Source: Comamonas aquatica NBRC 14918
Lineage (GTDB): Bacteria; Pseudomonadota; Gammaproteobacteria; Burkholderiales; Burkholderiaceae_C
DNA length: 64,000 nucleotides
NCBI RefSeq assembly: GCF_000739875.1
Contig: NZ_BBJR01000048.1
Coordinates: 1-64,000 of the forward strand
Reading direction: 5' to 3'
Shown: piece by piece, positions 45,680 through 54,296 of the stretch
How the letters are laid out: the number at the start of each line of letters is the position of its first letter
Numbering within the stretch: position 1 is the stretch's first letter
Notes under the pieces: generated by a model
Databases searched by the model: none
What the model saw: the letters and a program-made list of their open reading frames with translations, nothing else
Told to the model about the DNA's origin: nothing
Program-made: the position numbers and the translations under genes

Positions 45680-46657
45680 TCAGTCCATCTTCGTGCCCGA
45701 GGCCTTGACCGCATCGGCCCAGCGGGGCATTTCGGCGGCAAGAAACTTGGCAAAGGTCTCGGACCCCATGAAGTCGGGGTTGGCGCCCTGGCTGACCATG
45801 CGCTCGCGCAGCTCGGGGTTCTCCATCACCTTCTGGAAGGCCTGGCTCAGGCGGTCAACCACAGGCTTGGGTGTGCCGGCCGGGGCCAGGAAGCCGTAGA
45901 AGCCGACCACTTCGAAGCCCTTGAGGCCGCTTTCGATGGCGGTCGGGATCTCGGGCAGCGCCGGGTTGCGCTCCCGGCTGGTCACGGCCAGCGCGCGCAC
46001 CTTGCCCTGCTTGTGGTAGGCCGCGGCCTGCGGAATGCTCTCGGCCATGAACTGCACCTGCCCGCCCATCAGGTCGGTGAAGGCAGGGGCGCTGCCCTTG
46101 TAGGGGATGTGCACCATCTGGATGCCCGTGGCGGACTTGAACATCTCGGGCACCAGGTGGCTGATGCCGCCGTTGCCGGCCGAGCCGAAGTTGACCTTGC
46201 CCGGATGGGCCTTGGCATAGCTGATGAACTCCGGCAGCGTCTTGACCGGGGTGTTGTTGCTGACCAGCAGCGCCAGCGGCTGCATGGCGGTGCGCGCAAT
46301 CGGCGTGAAATCCCGCAGCGTCTGGTAGGGCAGCTTGGGGTAGAGCGCGGGGTTGATCACCATCACCCCGGTGTTGGCGATCATCAGCGTGTGCCCGTCG
46401 GGCGCGGCCTTCATGACCTCCTGCGCGCCCAGCGTGCCGCCGGCACCGGGCTTGTAGTCCATGACGATGGGCTGGCCCAGCTCGGCCTGCAGCTTGTCGG
46501 ACAGCAGGCGGGCGTGCTGGTCCAGCGGGCCGCCGGCCGGAAAACCCATCACGATGCGGATCGGCTTGCTGGGGAAGTCCTGCGCCTGCGCCTGCGCCCC
46601 CACCGCAGCCACCAGGCACGCGGCCGCGGCCAGGCATGTACGCCATGTTGTGTTCAT
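45680..46657 (-). CDS. Bug-family (TctC) tripartite tricarboxylate-type receptor
   Basis: A 325-residue periplasmic receptor with a signal peptide (A-A-A-A-C-L-V-A-A-V-G-A-Q-A-Q-A). The Bug signatures are P-S-K-P-I-R-I-V-M-G-F-P-A-G-G, Y-K-P-G-A-G-G-T-L-G, A-A-P-D-G-H-T-L and V-H-I-P-Y-K-G-S-A-P. Bug proteins bind small carboxylates, amides or amino acids. No TctAB membrane genes are nearby, so it is an orphan receptor, common in this order. The 209-bp gap to the next gene upstream holds no obvious gene. Confidence 0.92.
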   Translation of the reverse strand: MNTTWRTCLAAAACLVAAVGAQAQAQDFPSKPIRIVMGFPAGGPLDQHARLLSDKLQAELGQPIVMDYKPGAGGTLGAQEVMKAAPDGHTLMIANTGVMVINPALYPKLPYQTLRDFTPIARTAMQPLALLVSNNTPVKTLPEFISYAKAHPGKVNFGSAGNGGISHLVPEMFKSATGIQMVHIPYKGSAPAFTDLMGGQVQFMAESIPQAAAYHKQGKVRALAVTSRERNPALPEIPTAIESGLKGFEVVGFYGFLAPAGTPKPVVDRLSQAFQKVMENPELRERMVSQGANPDFMGSETFAKFLAAEMPRWADAVKASGTKMD

Positions 46658-46866
46658 TCAATGCTCCTTGTTGTGGAATGGCCCGCCCGCCGTCTGGCGA
46701 CAGGCATGGCGGGCGGATTCTAGGGAGCCAGCCCGGTGCTGCGGGGCTGAAATGTGACAAATTCATGTCAAATCCGTGAAAACCCCGGGGCGTTCGACCG
46801 CCTCACCCGCAGGCCGGAACGGCAGACATTCCGGGCTGCGGTATCGCCCCCGCCCAGCCCGCAGGC

Positions 46867-47769
46867 TCAGGCGCGCGACAGCTGGCGCATGCGCTGGCGC
46901 ACGTGCTCGGCCACCACCGGCATCAACTGCTGCAGGTGCTGCTGCACCTGGGCAAAGCCGGCGCTGGGTAGGCGCGTGTCCTCGTCCAGGTAGATGCGGC
47001 GGTTGATCTCGATCTGCAGGCTGTGGCGGTGCAGATGCGGCTGGCCGATGCGGCCGATCAGGGCCACGCCCTTGTACGGCTCGTTGTAGGCCACGCTGTA
47101 GCCCTGGGCCTGCAAGGTCTCGCCAATCAGGCGGATGAAGTCCGGATCGCAGGTCGTGCCATCCCGGTCGCCCAGGACAAAGTCGGCCAGGGTCTTCTCG
47201 GGCGTGCCCAGGCGCTGGTAGACATCGCTGGGCATGGAGTGCAGGTTGATGTGCCAGACCCCGCCGAAACGCCCCACACACCAGCGGATGGCCTGCGACA
47301 GCGCAGCGTGGTAGGGGCGCCAGTAGCGCTCGATGCGCTGCTGCACCTCGGCCACGCTGAGTGCGCGGTCGTACACCGGGGTGGAACGGCCGGCCTGGCT
47401 GAGCTTCTCCCACACCAGCCCCAAGCCCTGCAGGGTCTTGGGGCTGGGGTGCAGCGGCGTGGGCCAGGGGCCGTCCAGCATCGCGGGGTTGATGTCGTCT
47501 TCCTCGCGGTTGGGATCGATGTAGGTGCGCGGAAACGTGGCCTCGACCAGGGTCGCACCATGCTCGGGCCAGGCCTGCCACAGGCGGTCCACCAGCGAGT
47601 CCTCGCCGCGGCGCAGCTGCGCCAGGGGCAGCGCGAACCCGAAATCCGCCGGATAGGCCGTGCCGCTGTGCGGGGAGTCGCACACCAGTGGCAAGACCTC
47701 GGCCTGCGGCGGATGCACCCGCACCGGGGCCTCCGGGCGGGGCTGCAGAAAATCAGGCAAACCGGGCAT
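46867..47769 (-). CDS. N-formylglutamate amidohydrolase
   Basis: A 300-residue zinc-dependent amidohydrolase. Family segments are V-C-D-S-P-H-S-G-T-A-Y-P, R-T-Y-I-D-P-N-R-E-E-D-D-I and W-H-I-N-L-H-S-M-P. In histidine degradation HutG-type enzymes release formate and glutamate, but no hut genes are adjacent. Its start overlaps the stop of the upstream Bug receptor by one base (TGATG), so the receptor and hydrolase are coupled. This suggests the bound ligand may be an N-acyl amino acid. Confidence 0.88.
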   Translation of the reverse strand: MPGLPDFLQPRPEAPVRVHPPQAEVLPLVCDSPHSGTAYPADFGFALPLAQLRRGEDSLVDRLWQAWPEHGATLVEATFPRTYIDPNREEDDINPAMLDGPWPTPLHPSPKTLQGLGLVWEKLSQAGRSTPVYDRALSVAEVQQRIERYWRPYHAALSQAIRWCVGRFGGVWHINLHSMPSDVYQRLGTPEKTLADFVLGDRDGTTCDPDFIRLIGETLQAQGYSVAYNEPYKGVALIGRIGQPHLHRHSLQIEINRRIYLDEDTRLPSAGFAQVQQHLQQLMPVVAEHVRQRMRQLSRA

Positions 47770-48752
47770 CAGTTGATCTTGATGTTGGCGCGCTGGGCCA
47801 CGGCGGTGTAGCGGGCGATGGCGGCATCGATCTGCTTGGCAAACTGCTCGGGCGTGTTGGCCATGCCTTCACCGGCGATGTCCTTTTGCTTGGCCAGGTA
47901 GCTGGGGTCCTGCATGGCCTTGTGGGCGGCCGCGTTCAGCTGGTCGATGATGGCCTTGGGCGTGCCGGCGGGGGCCACCAGGCCGAACCAGCCGCCATCA
48001 CCCATCTGGGGGTAGCCCAGCTCGGCATAGGTGGGCACGTCCGGCAGCACCTCGGTGCGCTTGAGCGCCAGCACCGCCAGCGGACGTAGCTTGCCGGCCT
48101 TGATGTTGGTCAGCGACGAGGACAGGTTGTCCGTCATTGCGTGCACCTGGCCCCCCAGCGCGTCATTCAGCGCCTGGCCCGCGCCCTTGTAGGGGATGTG
48201 CAGCAGGTCGATGCCCGCCAGGTTCATGAAATTTTCGATGTTGGCATGGCCCAGCGAGCCGGTGCCGGGCGAGGCGAAGCTGTACTTGCCGGGTTCCTTC
48301 TTGGCCAGAGCGATGAACTCCTTCATCGTCTTGGCAGGCACGCTGGGGTGCACCACAAACACGCTGGGCACGGCCATCACGTTGGTGATGGGGGCGAAGT
48401 CCTTCTTGGCGTCATAGGGCAGCTTGGCCATGATCGCGGGGTTGGCGCCGTGCGTGGACACGGTAGCCATGCCGATGGTGTAGCCATCGGGGGCGGCCTT
48501 GGCAATTTCGGCCGCACCGATCGACCCACCGGCGCCACCCTTGTTCTCGATCACGATGGGCTGGCCCAGAATGGGGCCCATCTTGTCGGCCAGCAAGCGC
48601 GCGACGATGTCGGTCGACCCCCCGGCGCCAAACGGCACCACCAGCTTGATCGGGCGGCTGGGGTAGTTGTCTGCGGCCAGGGCGGCGGGGGCCAGGGCGG
48701 TCAGGGCCGCAGCAGCGGCGACGGAAGACAACAGGGTGCGGCGCAACATCAT
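47769..48752 (-). CDS. Bug-family (TctC) tripartite tricarboxylate-type receptor
   Basis: A 327-residue receptor of the same family as the one at 45680. It has a signal peptide (S-V-A-A-A-A-A-L-T-A-L-A-P-A-A-L-A), P-S-R-P-I-K-L-V-V-P-F-G-A-G-G, E-N-K-G-G-A-G-G-S-I-G, A-A-P-D-G-Y-T-I and L-H-I-P-Y-K-G-A-G. ATG 48752 is preceded by GGAGAAAAC and is preferred over the frame extension to 48845. It is coupled to the amidohydrolase and divergent from the LysR gene, its likely regulator. Confidence 0.92.
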   Translation of the reverse strand: MMLRRTLLSSVAAAAALTALAPAALAADNYPSRPIKLVVPFGAGGSTDIVARLLADKMGPILGQPIVIENKGGAGGSIGAAEIAKAAPDGYTIGMATVSTHGANPAIMAKLPYDAKKDFAPITNVMAVPSVFVVHPSVPAKTMKEFIALAKKEPGKYSFASPGTGSLGHANIENFMNLAGIDLLHIPYKGAGQALNDALGGQVHAMTDNLSSSLTNIKAGKLRPLAVLALKRTEVLPDVPTYAELGYPQMGDGGWFGLVAPAGTPKAIIDQLNAAAHKAMQDPSYLAKQKDIAGEGMANTPEQFAKQIDAAIARYTAVAQRANIKIN

Positions 48753-48871
48753 GGGGTTTTCTCCAGGGTTCGGATGATTTATGAGAAGTACGCACAGATT
48801 CTTGGCCACTGGGGCGCAGGAAAAAAGGGACAAAAAAGCAAGCAAGCATTACCAAAAGTCATAATTCAACC

Positions 48872-49777
48872 ATGCGCCTTCAGTCCCCGTCCATTTCGGA
48901 GCTCCATGCCTTTGCCCAGGCCGCGCGGCTGGGCAGCTACACCCAAGCGGCCGATGCCCTTCAGGTCACCCAAGGTGCCATCAGCCGCGCGATTGCCCGC
49001 CTGGAAGAGCACCTGGGCTTTGCCGTCTTCGAGCGCCAGGGCCGGCGCAGCGTGCTGACCACGGCCGGGCGCCAGTACCTGGACGCCGTGGGTCCGGCCA
49101 TCTTTACCATCGAATCGGCCACCCAGGCCATGCGCCGCAAGCGCGAAGGCCGGCACGTACGCCTGTCCATGCCGCCCACGCTGTTCAGCCACTGGCTGAT
49201 TCCGCGCCTGCCGGATTTCAGCGCCCGCCACCCGGGGACCGTGCTGTCGTTTGCCCCGTATCGGCGCGACGATCCCATCACCTCGCCCGACATCGATGCC
49301 TGGGTCCGCATCGGCAGCATGCCGTTTCCCGAGACCGTGCAGGCCGACTACCTGGTGGGCCGCGATCTGGTGCCCATCTGCCGGCCCCAGGATGCGCTGA
49401 GCATCTGCCGCCCGCAGGATCTGCTGCGCCGCCCGCTGCTGGCGCACACCAACTACCCGGACAACTGGGCGCGCTGGTTCGAGAAAATGGGCTGCGACGG
49501 CCCCTACCCGGCACCGGCAGCCGACTTCGAACTGGTGGGCATGCTGGTACAGGCCGTGGTCGCCGGCATGGGCGTGGCCGTGGTACAGCGCTGCCTGATT
49601 GAGGACGATCTGGCCGCCGGGCGCGTAGCCATCCCCGTGCACCGCCCCTTCCAGATCGAGCGCGGCTATTTCCTGTGCCAGCCCGCCTCGCGCCCGGCCT
49701 CGCATGCGTTGCAGGATTTCCGTGACTGGGTGCTGGCGCAGGCCCGGGCCGACCAGGCCCAGTACGCGCAGGCCTAG
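48872..49777 (+). CDS. LysR-family transcriptional regulator
   Basis: A 301-residue regulator with an N-terminal winged HTH (A-R-L-G-S-Y-T-Q-A-A-D-A-L-Q-V-T-Q-G-A-I-S-R) and a periplasmic-binding-like effector domain. It resembles the GcvA-type branch. It is divergent from the Bug receptor-amidohydrolase pair, 119 bp apart, so it probably controls them. Residues near 172-188 contain I-C-R-P-Q-D twice, nine residues apart, a possible small tandem duplication. ATG 48872 has CATAAT six bases upstream and no Shine-Dalgarno. Confidence 0.93.
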   Translation: MRLQSPSISELHAFAQAARLGSYTQAADALQVTQGAISRAIARLEEHLGFAVFERQGRRSVLTTAGRQYLDAVGPAIFTIESATQAMRRKREGRHVRLSMPPTLFSHWLIPRLPDFSARHPGTVLSFAPYRRDDPITSPDIDAWVRIGSMPFPETVQADYLVGRDLVPICRPQDALSICRPQDLLRRPLLAHTNYPDNWARWFEKMGCDGPYPAPAADFELVGMLVQAVVAGMGVAVVQRCLIEDDLAAGRVAIPVHRPFQIERGYFLCQPASRPASHALQDFRDWVLAQARADQAQYAQA

Positions 49778-49841
49778 GTGCCAACGCCGCGCCACTTCCG
49801 CTGCCGCAGACCGGTCCGGAGCGGCGCCGGCGTCCTTCGGC

Positions 49842-50120
49842 TCAGCCGCGCCAGCCCTGGGACATCAGCCACTGGCAGCTGCCCATGGCCAGCACCAGGA
49901 CGGCATAAGTACCCATGCGGCCGTCGTGGCCGGTCAGCACCACGCCCAGGGCCAGCACCAGCACGCCCAGCAGCAGGTTGACGGCGACCATCAGGTACCA
50001 GGGCAGCAGGTGCGCCCGTTTGCGCCACAGCACGCACGCGCCCAGCGCCAGCACCAGGGACAGAAAAACAGCCGGTGCCACGAAGTTGAGCAGGTGGTTG
50101 AGGAAGTCCAGGACGGGCAT
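49842..50120 (-). CDS. Small membrane protein, function unknown
   Basis: A 92-residue protein with about three hydrophobic helices: V-A-P-A-V-F-L-S-L-V-L-A-L-G-A-C-V-L-W, then Y-L-M-V-A-V-N-L-L-L-G-V-L-V-L-A-L-G-V-V-L, then Y-A-V-L-V-L-A-M-G. I do not recognise a family. ATG 50120 (M-P-V-L-D-F-L-N) is preferred to 50174, which would overlap the hemA promoter. It is divergent from hemA with 72 bp between starts. Confidence 0.72.
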   Translation of the reverse strand: MPVLDFLNHLLNFVAPAVFLSLVLALGACVLWRKRAHLLPWYLMVAVNLLLGVLVLALGVVLTGHDGRMGTYAVLVLAMGSCQWLMSQGWRG

Positions 50121-50178
50121 AGAAATGACACAGATCAAGACTTTGGACTGTAGGACAGCGCAAAGCGGCAGCAAATTT

Positions 50179-50192
50179 TATAATCTCGGCTT
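50179..50192 (+). promoter_or_regulatory. -10 element directly upstream of hemA (leaderless start)
   Basis: A perfect TATAAT at 50179-50184 ends eight bases before the hemA ATG. Transcription would begin at about 50191-50192, leaving almost no leader, and no Shine-Dalgarno sequence is present. I find no convincing -35 at 17 bp spacing, which weakens the call. Confidence 0.5.
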
Positions 50193-51488
50193 ATGGCAGT
50201 CTGGGCACTCGGCATCAACCACAACACGGCACCGTTGGATTTACGGGGCCGTTTTGCGTTCGCCATCGACCAGATCGCCCCCACCCTGCACGGATTGCGC
50301 CAGGCGCTGACCAGCGCCACGCGGCACCCCGAGGTGGAAACCGCCATTCTCTCGACCTGCAACCGCACCGAGATTTACTGCGCCGCCGACGCCCCCGCCC
50401 TGGACCACACCCTGGGCTGGCTGGCCCATGCCGGCGGCGTGAGTGCGGACATGCTGCGCTCGCACTCCTACCTGCTGGAAGACGGCTCCGCCGCGCGCCA
50501 CGCCTTCCGCGTGGCCTCCGGCCTGGACTCCATGGTGCTGGGCGAAACCCAGATCCTGGGCCAGATGAAGAACGCCGTGCGCGCCGCCGAGGAAGCCGGC
50601 GCCCTGGGCAGCACGCTGAACCAGCTGTTCCAGCGCAGCTTTGCCGTGGCCAAGGAAGTGCGCAGCTCCACCGAGATCGGCGAGCACTCGATTTCCATGG
50701 CCGCCGCCGCCGTGCGCCTGGCCGGCCAGCTGTTCGAAGACCTCACCAAGATCCGCATCCTGTTCGTGGGCGCCGGCGAGATGATCGAGCTGGCCACCAC
50801 CCACTTTGCCGCCAAGAACCCGGCCCACATCACCATCGCCAACCGCACCATGGAGCGCGGGGAAAAGCTGGCCAGCCGCTTTGACGCCGAGGTGATGCCG
50901 CTGGCCGAGATTCCCGAGCACCTGCACGAGTACGACGCCATCATCAGCTGCACGGCCTCGACCCTGCCCATCATCGGACTGGGAGCGATCGAGCGCGCGC
51001 TCAAAAAACGCAAGCACCGCCCCATGTTCATGGTCGACCTGGCCGTGCCCCGCGACATCGAGCCCGAGGTCAAGGACCTGCGCGACGTCTACCTGTACAC
51101 CGTGGACGACCTGGCCAGCGTGGTGCGCACCGCCCAGGCCCAGCGCCAGGCCACGGTGGCCGAGGCCGAGGTCATCATCGACGCAGGTGTGCTGAACTTC
51201 ATGCAGTGGATGCACCAGCGCGCCCAGGGCGGCGTGGTGCCGCTGATCCAGCAGCTCAACGCCCAGACCGATGCCTGGCGCGCCGCAGAAATCGCCCGCG
51301 CCAAGAAACTGCTGGCCAAGGGCGAGGATGTGGATGCCGTGCTCGACGCCCTGTCGCGCGGCCTGACCCAAAAGATGATGCACGGCACCCTGGCGGCCCT
51401 GCACAAGGGCAGCGCCGAAGAGCGCGCCCAGACGGTGGACACCGTCTCCCGGCTGTTCCTGCGCCCCGGCAAGCCCGGCCAGCGTTAG
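50193..51488 (+). CDS. hemA: Glutamyl-tRNA reductase
   Basis: A 431-residue enzyme reducing Glu-tRNA to glutamate-1-semialdehyde, the first committed step of C5 heme synthesis. The N-terminus G-I-N-H-N-T-A-P and the catalytic Cys in L-S-T-C-N-R-T-E (C56) are canonical. The NADPH domain follows with V-G-A-G-E-M-I-E-L. The A-V-P-R-D-I-E-P motif and the C-terminal dimerisation helices are present. prfA follows after 104 bp, the usual hemA-prfA-prmC order. Confidence 0.97.
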   Translation: MAVWALGINHNTAPLDLRGRFAFAIDQIAPTLHGLRQALTSATRHPEVETAILSTCNRTEIYCAADAPALDHTLGWLAHAGGVSADMLRSHSYLLEDGSAARHAFRVASGLDSMVLGETQILGQMKNAVRAAEEAGALGSTLNQLFQRSFAVAKEVRSSTEIGEHSISMAAAAVRLAGQLFEDLTKIRILFVGAGEMIELATTHFAAKNPAHITIANRTMERGEKLASRFDAEVMPLAEIPEHLHEYDAIISCTASTLPIIGLGAIERALKKRKHRPMFMVDLAVPRDIEPEVKDLRDVYLYTVDDLASVVRTAQAQRQATVAEAEVIIDAGVLNFMQWMHQRAQGGVVPLIQQLNAQTDAWRAAEIARAKKLLAKGEDVDAVLDALSRGLTQKMMHGTLAALHKGSAEERAQTVDTVSRLFLRPGKPGQR

Positions 51489-51553
51489 CGCCGCTGCGCG
51501 CTGCGGTTTCTGAGCCCAAACACCCTCCAGCGCTGATCTGACCAGCGCTTGCC

Positions 51554-51570
51554 GCTACGTTTCGCGTAGC
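51554..51570 (+). other. Stem-loop between hemA and prfA
   Basis: GCTACG-tttcg-CGTAGC forms a 6-bp stem 22 nt before the prfA ATG, with no T-run. Two AGCGCT boxes lie just upstream (51528-51549) and may be a decayed copy of the dispersed palindrome. Confidence 0.4.
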
Positions 51571-51592
51571 ACCCCATTTCCCCAAATCGACC

Positions 51593-52675
51593 ATGCAACC
51601 ATTCCTGCGCACCCAGCTGGAGCGCTATGCCCAGCGCCTTGAAGAACTGGATTTCCTGCTCTCGCGCGAAGACATCATGGGCGACATGCAGCAGTACCGC
51701 CGCATCTCGCGCGAGCATGCCGATGTCACGGCCGTGGCGGGGCGCTACCAGCGCTATCTGCAGACCGAGGCCGACATCGCCGCCGCGCGCGAGATGCTGG
51801 ACGACCCGGACATGGCCGACATGGCGCAGGAAGAAATCACCGAGGGTGAGGCGGCGCTGCTGCGGCTGGAAGACGAGCTGCAGCGCCTGCTGCTGCCCAA
51901 GGACCCGGACGACGAGCGCCCGGCGTATGTGGAAATCCGCGCCGGCACGGGCGGTGACGAGTCGGCCCTGTTTGCCGGTGACCTGGCGCGCATGTACACC
52001 CGCTACGCCGCCAACGTGGGCTGGAAGGTGGAGGTGATGAGTGCCAGCGAAAGCGAAATTGGCGGCTACAAGGAAATCGTGCTGCGCATTGAGGGCGAGA
52101 ACGTGTACGGCGCGCTGAAGTTTGAATCGGGCGGCCACCGCGTGCAGCGCGTGCCTGCCACCGAGACGCAGGGCCGCATTCATACCAGCGCCTGCACCGT
52201 GGCCGTGATGCCTGAGCCCGACGAGCAGCAGGCCATCACCCTGAACCCGGCCGATCTGCGCATTGACACCTTCCGCGCCAGCGGCGCCGGCGGCCAGCAC
52301 ATCAACAAGACCGACTCGGCCGTGCGCGTGGTGCACATTCCCACCGGCATCGTGGCCGAGTGCCAGGATGGCCGCAGCCAGCACAGCAACAAGGCCAAGG
52401 CCCTGCAGGTGCTGCAGGCACGTATCCAGGAAAAAGAACGCAAGGAGCGCGAAGCCAAGGAAGCTGCGCTGCGCAAGGGCCTGATTGGCTCGGGCGACCG
52501 CAGCGACCGCATTCGCACCTACAACTTCCCGCAAGGGCGCCTGACGGACCACCGCATCAACCTGACGCTGTACAAGCTGCTGAACATCATGGAAGGGGAC
52601 CTGGGCGATGTGATCCAGGCGCTGCAGCAGGCCCGCGAGGCCGAACTGCTGGCCGAGCTGGAAGTGAATACTTAG
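51593..52675 (+). CDS. prfA: Peptide chain release factor 1
   Basis: A 360-residue RF1 (E. coli 360) recognising UAA and UAG. The decoding tripeptide P-A-T is at residues 188-190, and the catalytic G-G-Q at 233-235 in S-G-A-G-G-Q-H-I-N. The N-terminal coiled coil is complete. prmC, which methylates the GGQ glutamine, is the next gene on this strand. Confidence 0.97.
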   Translation: MQPFLRTQLERYAQRLEELDFLLSREDIMGDMQQYRRISREHADVTAVAGRYQRYLQTEADIAAAREMLDDPDMADMAQEEITEGEAALLRLEDELQRLLLPKDPDDERPAYVEIRAGTGGDESALFAGDLARMYTRYAANVGWKVEVMSASESEIGGYKEIVLRIEGENVYGALKFESGGHRVQRVPATETQGRIHTSACTVAVMPEPDEQQAITLNPADLRIDTFRASGAGGQHINKTDSAVRVVHIPTGIVAECQDGRSQHSNKAKALQVLQARIQEKERKEREAKEAALRKGLIGSGDRSDRIRTYNFPQGRLTDHRINLTLYKLLNIMEGDLGDVIQALQQAREAELLAELEVNT

Positions 52676-52858
52676 GGAGATCGGTAAACACCATCCCGCA
52701 CACCGAAGATGGACGATGGCAAAGCGTGAAACTGCGTGCCGTACTGGCGTGCGACAAGGCACAACAACGTATCCAGCGTGGTGTGAGCGAGTCTTTCAAT
52801 CTTTTCAAGCCCAATTAACCTCTAACGCTCATACCGTCTGCTCCAGCAGCTATACAAA
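52676..52858 (+). other. prfA-prmC spacer with decayed palindrome copy H
   Basis: The 183-bp gap has no supported gene, though both strands are open for ~40 codons with no recognisable product. At its end, CTAACGCTC (52822-52830) and CAGCAGCTATA (52844-52854) resemble the right half of the dispersed intergenic palindrome. The GTG start of prmC follows directly. Confidence 0.45.
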
Positions 52859-53719
52859 GTGAACTCACCTTTGACTTTGCAGCACGCCCTGCGCCAGGCC
52901 CACCAGCAGGGCCTGGCGCGCATTGACGCGCAAATGCTGCTGCTGCACGTGCTGGGCCAGCCCGGTGCCAGCCGCGCCTGGCTGCTGACGCACGACCAGG
53001 ACCCGCTGAGCCACGACCAGCAGGCGCAGTTTGCGCAGCTGTGCGCCCAGCGCCTGGATGGCGTGCCCGTGGCCTATCTGACGGGCTGCAAAGAATTTTT
53101 CGGCCTGCCGCTGCAGGTGGATGCCCGCGTGCTGGACCCGCGCCCCGACACGGAGACCTTGGTGGAGTGGGTACTGGACGTGGTGGAAAAAATCGTTTCA
53201 CCCCGCGTGGTGGACCTGGGCACCGGCAGCGGTGCCATCGCCCTGGCCGTGCAAAGCCAGCGCCCGGACGCCGCCGTGACCGCCGTCGACTTGAGCCCGC
53301 AGGCGCTGGACGTGGCGCGCGCCAACGCACAGCGCTTGCAGCTGCCGGTGCAGTTCGTGGCCTCGTCGTGGCTGGAGCAGGTGGAGGGGGTGTTTGACGT
53401 CATCGCCAGCAACCCGCCCTACATCCGCGAGGACGATCCCCACATGCCCGCGCTGCGCCACGAGCCCCGCCACGCCCTAACCAGCGGCGCCGACGGCCTG
53501 CAGGACCTGCGCGCCATCGTCGCCCAGGCCCCCGCGCACCTGCCGCCCGGCGGCTGGCTGCTGCTGGAGCACGGTTGGGACCAGGCCGGCGACGTGCAGG
53601 CCCTGCTGCGCAGCGCCGGTTTTGTGCAGGTGCACAGCCGCCAGGACCTGGCCGGCGTGGACCGCTGCACAGGCGGGCAAATCCCGGACGGCGCCAACGT
53701 TGGCGAGACAGTGAAATAA
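52859..53719 (+). CDS. prmC: Release factor glutamine N5-methyltransferase PrmC
   Basis: A 286-residue SAM methyltransferase (HemK family). Y-L-T-G-C-K-E-F-F-G-L is near residue 73. SAM motif I is D-L-G-T-G-S-G-A-I-A, and the catalytic N-P-P-Y occurs in A-S-N-P-P-Y-I. It modifies the Gln of the GGQ loop in RF1 and RF2. The start is GTG 52859 (M-N-S-P-L-T-L); no strong Shine-Dalgarno precedes it. grxD follows after 52 bp. Confidence 0.95.
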   Translation: MNSPLTLQHALRQAHQQGLARIDAQMLLLHVLGQPGASRAWLLTHDQDPLSHDQQAQFAQLCAQRLDGVPVAYLTGCKEFFGLPLQVDARVLDPRPDTETLVEWVLDVVEKIVSPRVVDLGTGSGAIALAVQSQRPDAAVTAVDLSPQALDVARANAQRLQLPVQFVASSWLEQVEGVFDVIASNPPYIREDDPHMPALRHEPRHALTSGADGLQDLRAIVAQAPAHLPPGGWLLLEHGWDQAGDVQALLRSAGFVQVHSRQDLAGVDRCTGGQIPDGANVGETVK

Positions 53720-53771
53720 TCACAAGCATTGCCGGGCGGACCATGCCCAGGCTCCCCTGCAAGGAGAACCC

Positions 53772-54095
53772 ATGAGCGACGTACAACAACGCATCGACCA
53801 ACTGGTCAAGAACAACGACATCCTGCTGTTCATGAAGGGCAGCGCCAGCTTCCCCATGTGCGGTTTCTCGGGCCGCGCCATCCAGATCCTGAAGGCCTGC
53901 GGCGTGGAGCCCAAGGCGATCGCCACCGTGAACGTGCTGGAAGACCAGGAAATCCGCCAGGGCATCAAGGACTACAGCAACTGGCCCACCATCCCCCAGC
54001 TGTACATCCGCGGCGAATTCATCGGCGGCTCGGACATCATGATGGAGATGTACGAGTCCGGCGAGTTGCAGCAAGTGATCAACGGCGAAGCCTGA
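53772..54095 (+). CDS. grxD: Monothiol glutaredoxin Grx4
   Basis: A 107-residue monothiol glutaredoxin with active site C-G-F-S at residues 30-33 in F-P-M-C-G-F-S, and the glutathione-binding W-P-T-I-P-Q-L-Y. Such proteins carry and deliver [2Fe-2S] clusters as glutathione-ligated dimers. AAGGAGAACCC gives a strong ribosome site before ATG 53772. It ends the hemA-prfA-prmC-grxD cluster; a terminator lies at 54166. Confidence 0.96.
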   Translation: MSDVQQRIDQLVKNNDILLFMKGSASFPMCGFSGRAIQILKACGVEPKAIATVNVLEDQEIRQGIKDYSNWPTIPQLYIRGEFIGGSDIMMEMYESGELQQVINGEA

Positions 54096-54165
54096 TCGCA
54101 TGCAGCTGCTGGGACCGATGCCAATCCCAATGACCAGTACGGCTGGCATGGCCCCTGCTTTATCC

Positions 54166-54191
54166 AAAACCGCCCCTGTGGGCGGTTTTTT
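54166..54191 (+). terminator. Rho-independent terminator after grxD
   Basis: AAAACCGCC (54166-54174), loop CCTGTG, GGCGGTTTT (54181-54189) and further T's: a perfect 9-bp stem of standard form. Confidence 0.9.
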
Positions 54192-54296
54192 CGTTCTCGG
54201 CCGCAGGGCAGCGGCACAGAGTGATCGGTATGCCGGCATGCGAAGGAGGCATGCACAATGGTGACACTCGGCCGTCACCTGCCACCCCACTGACTT

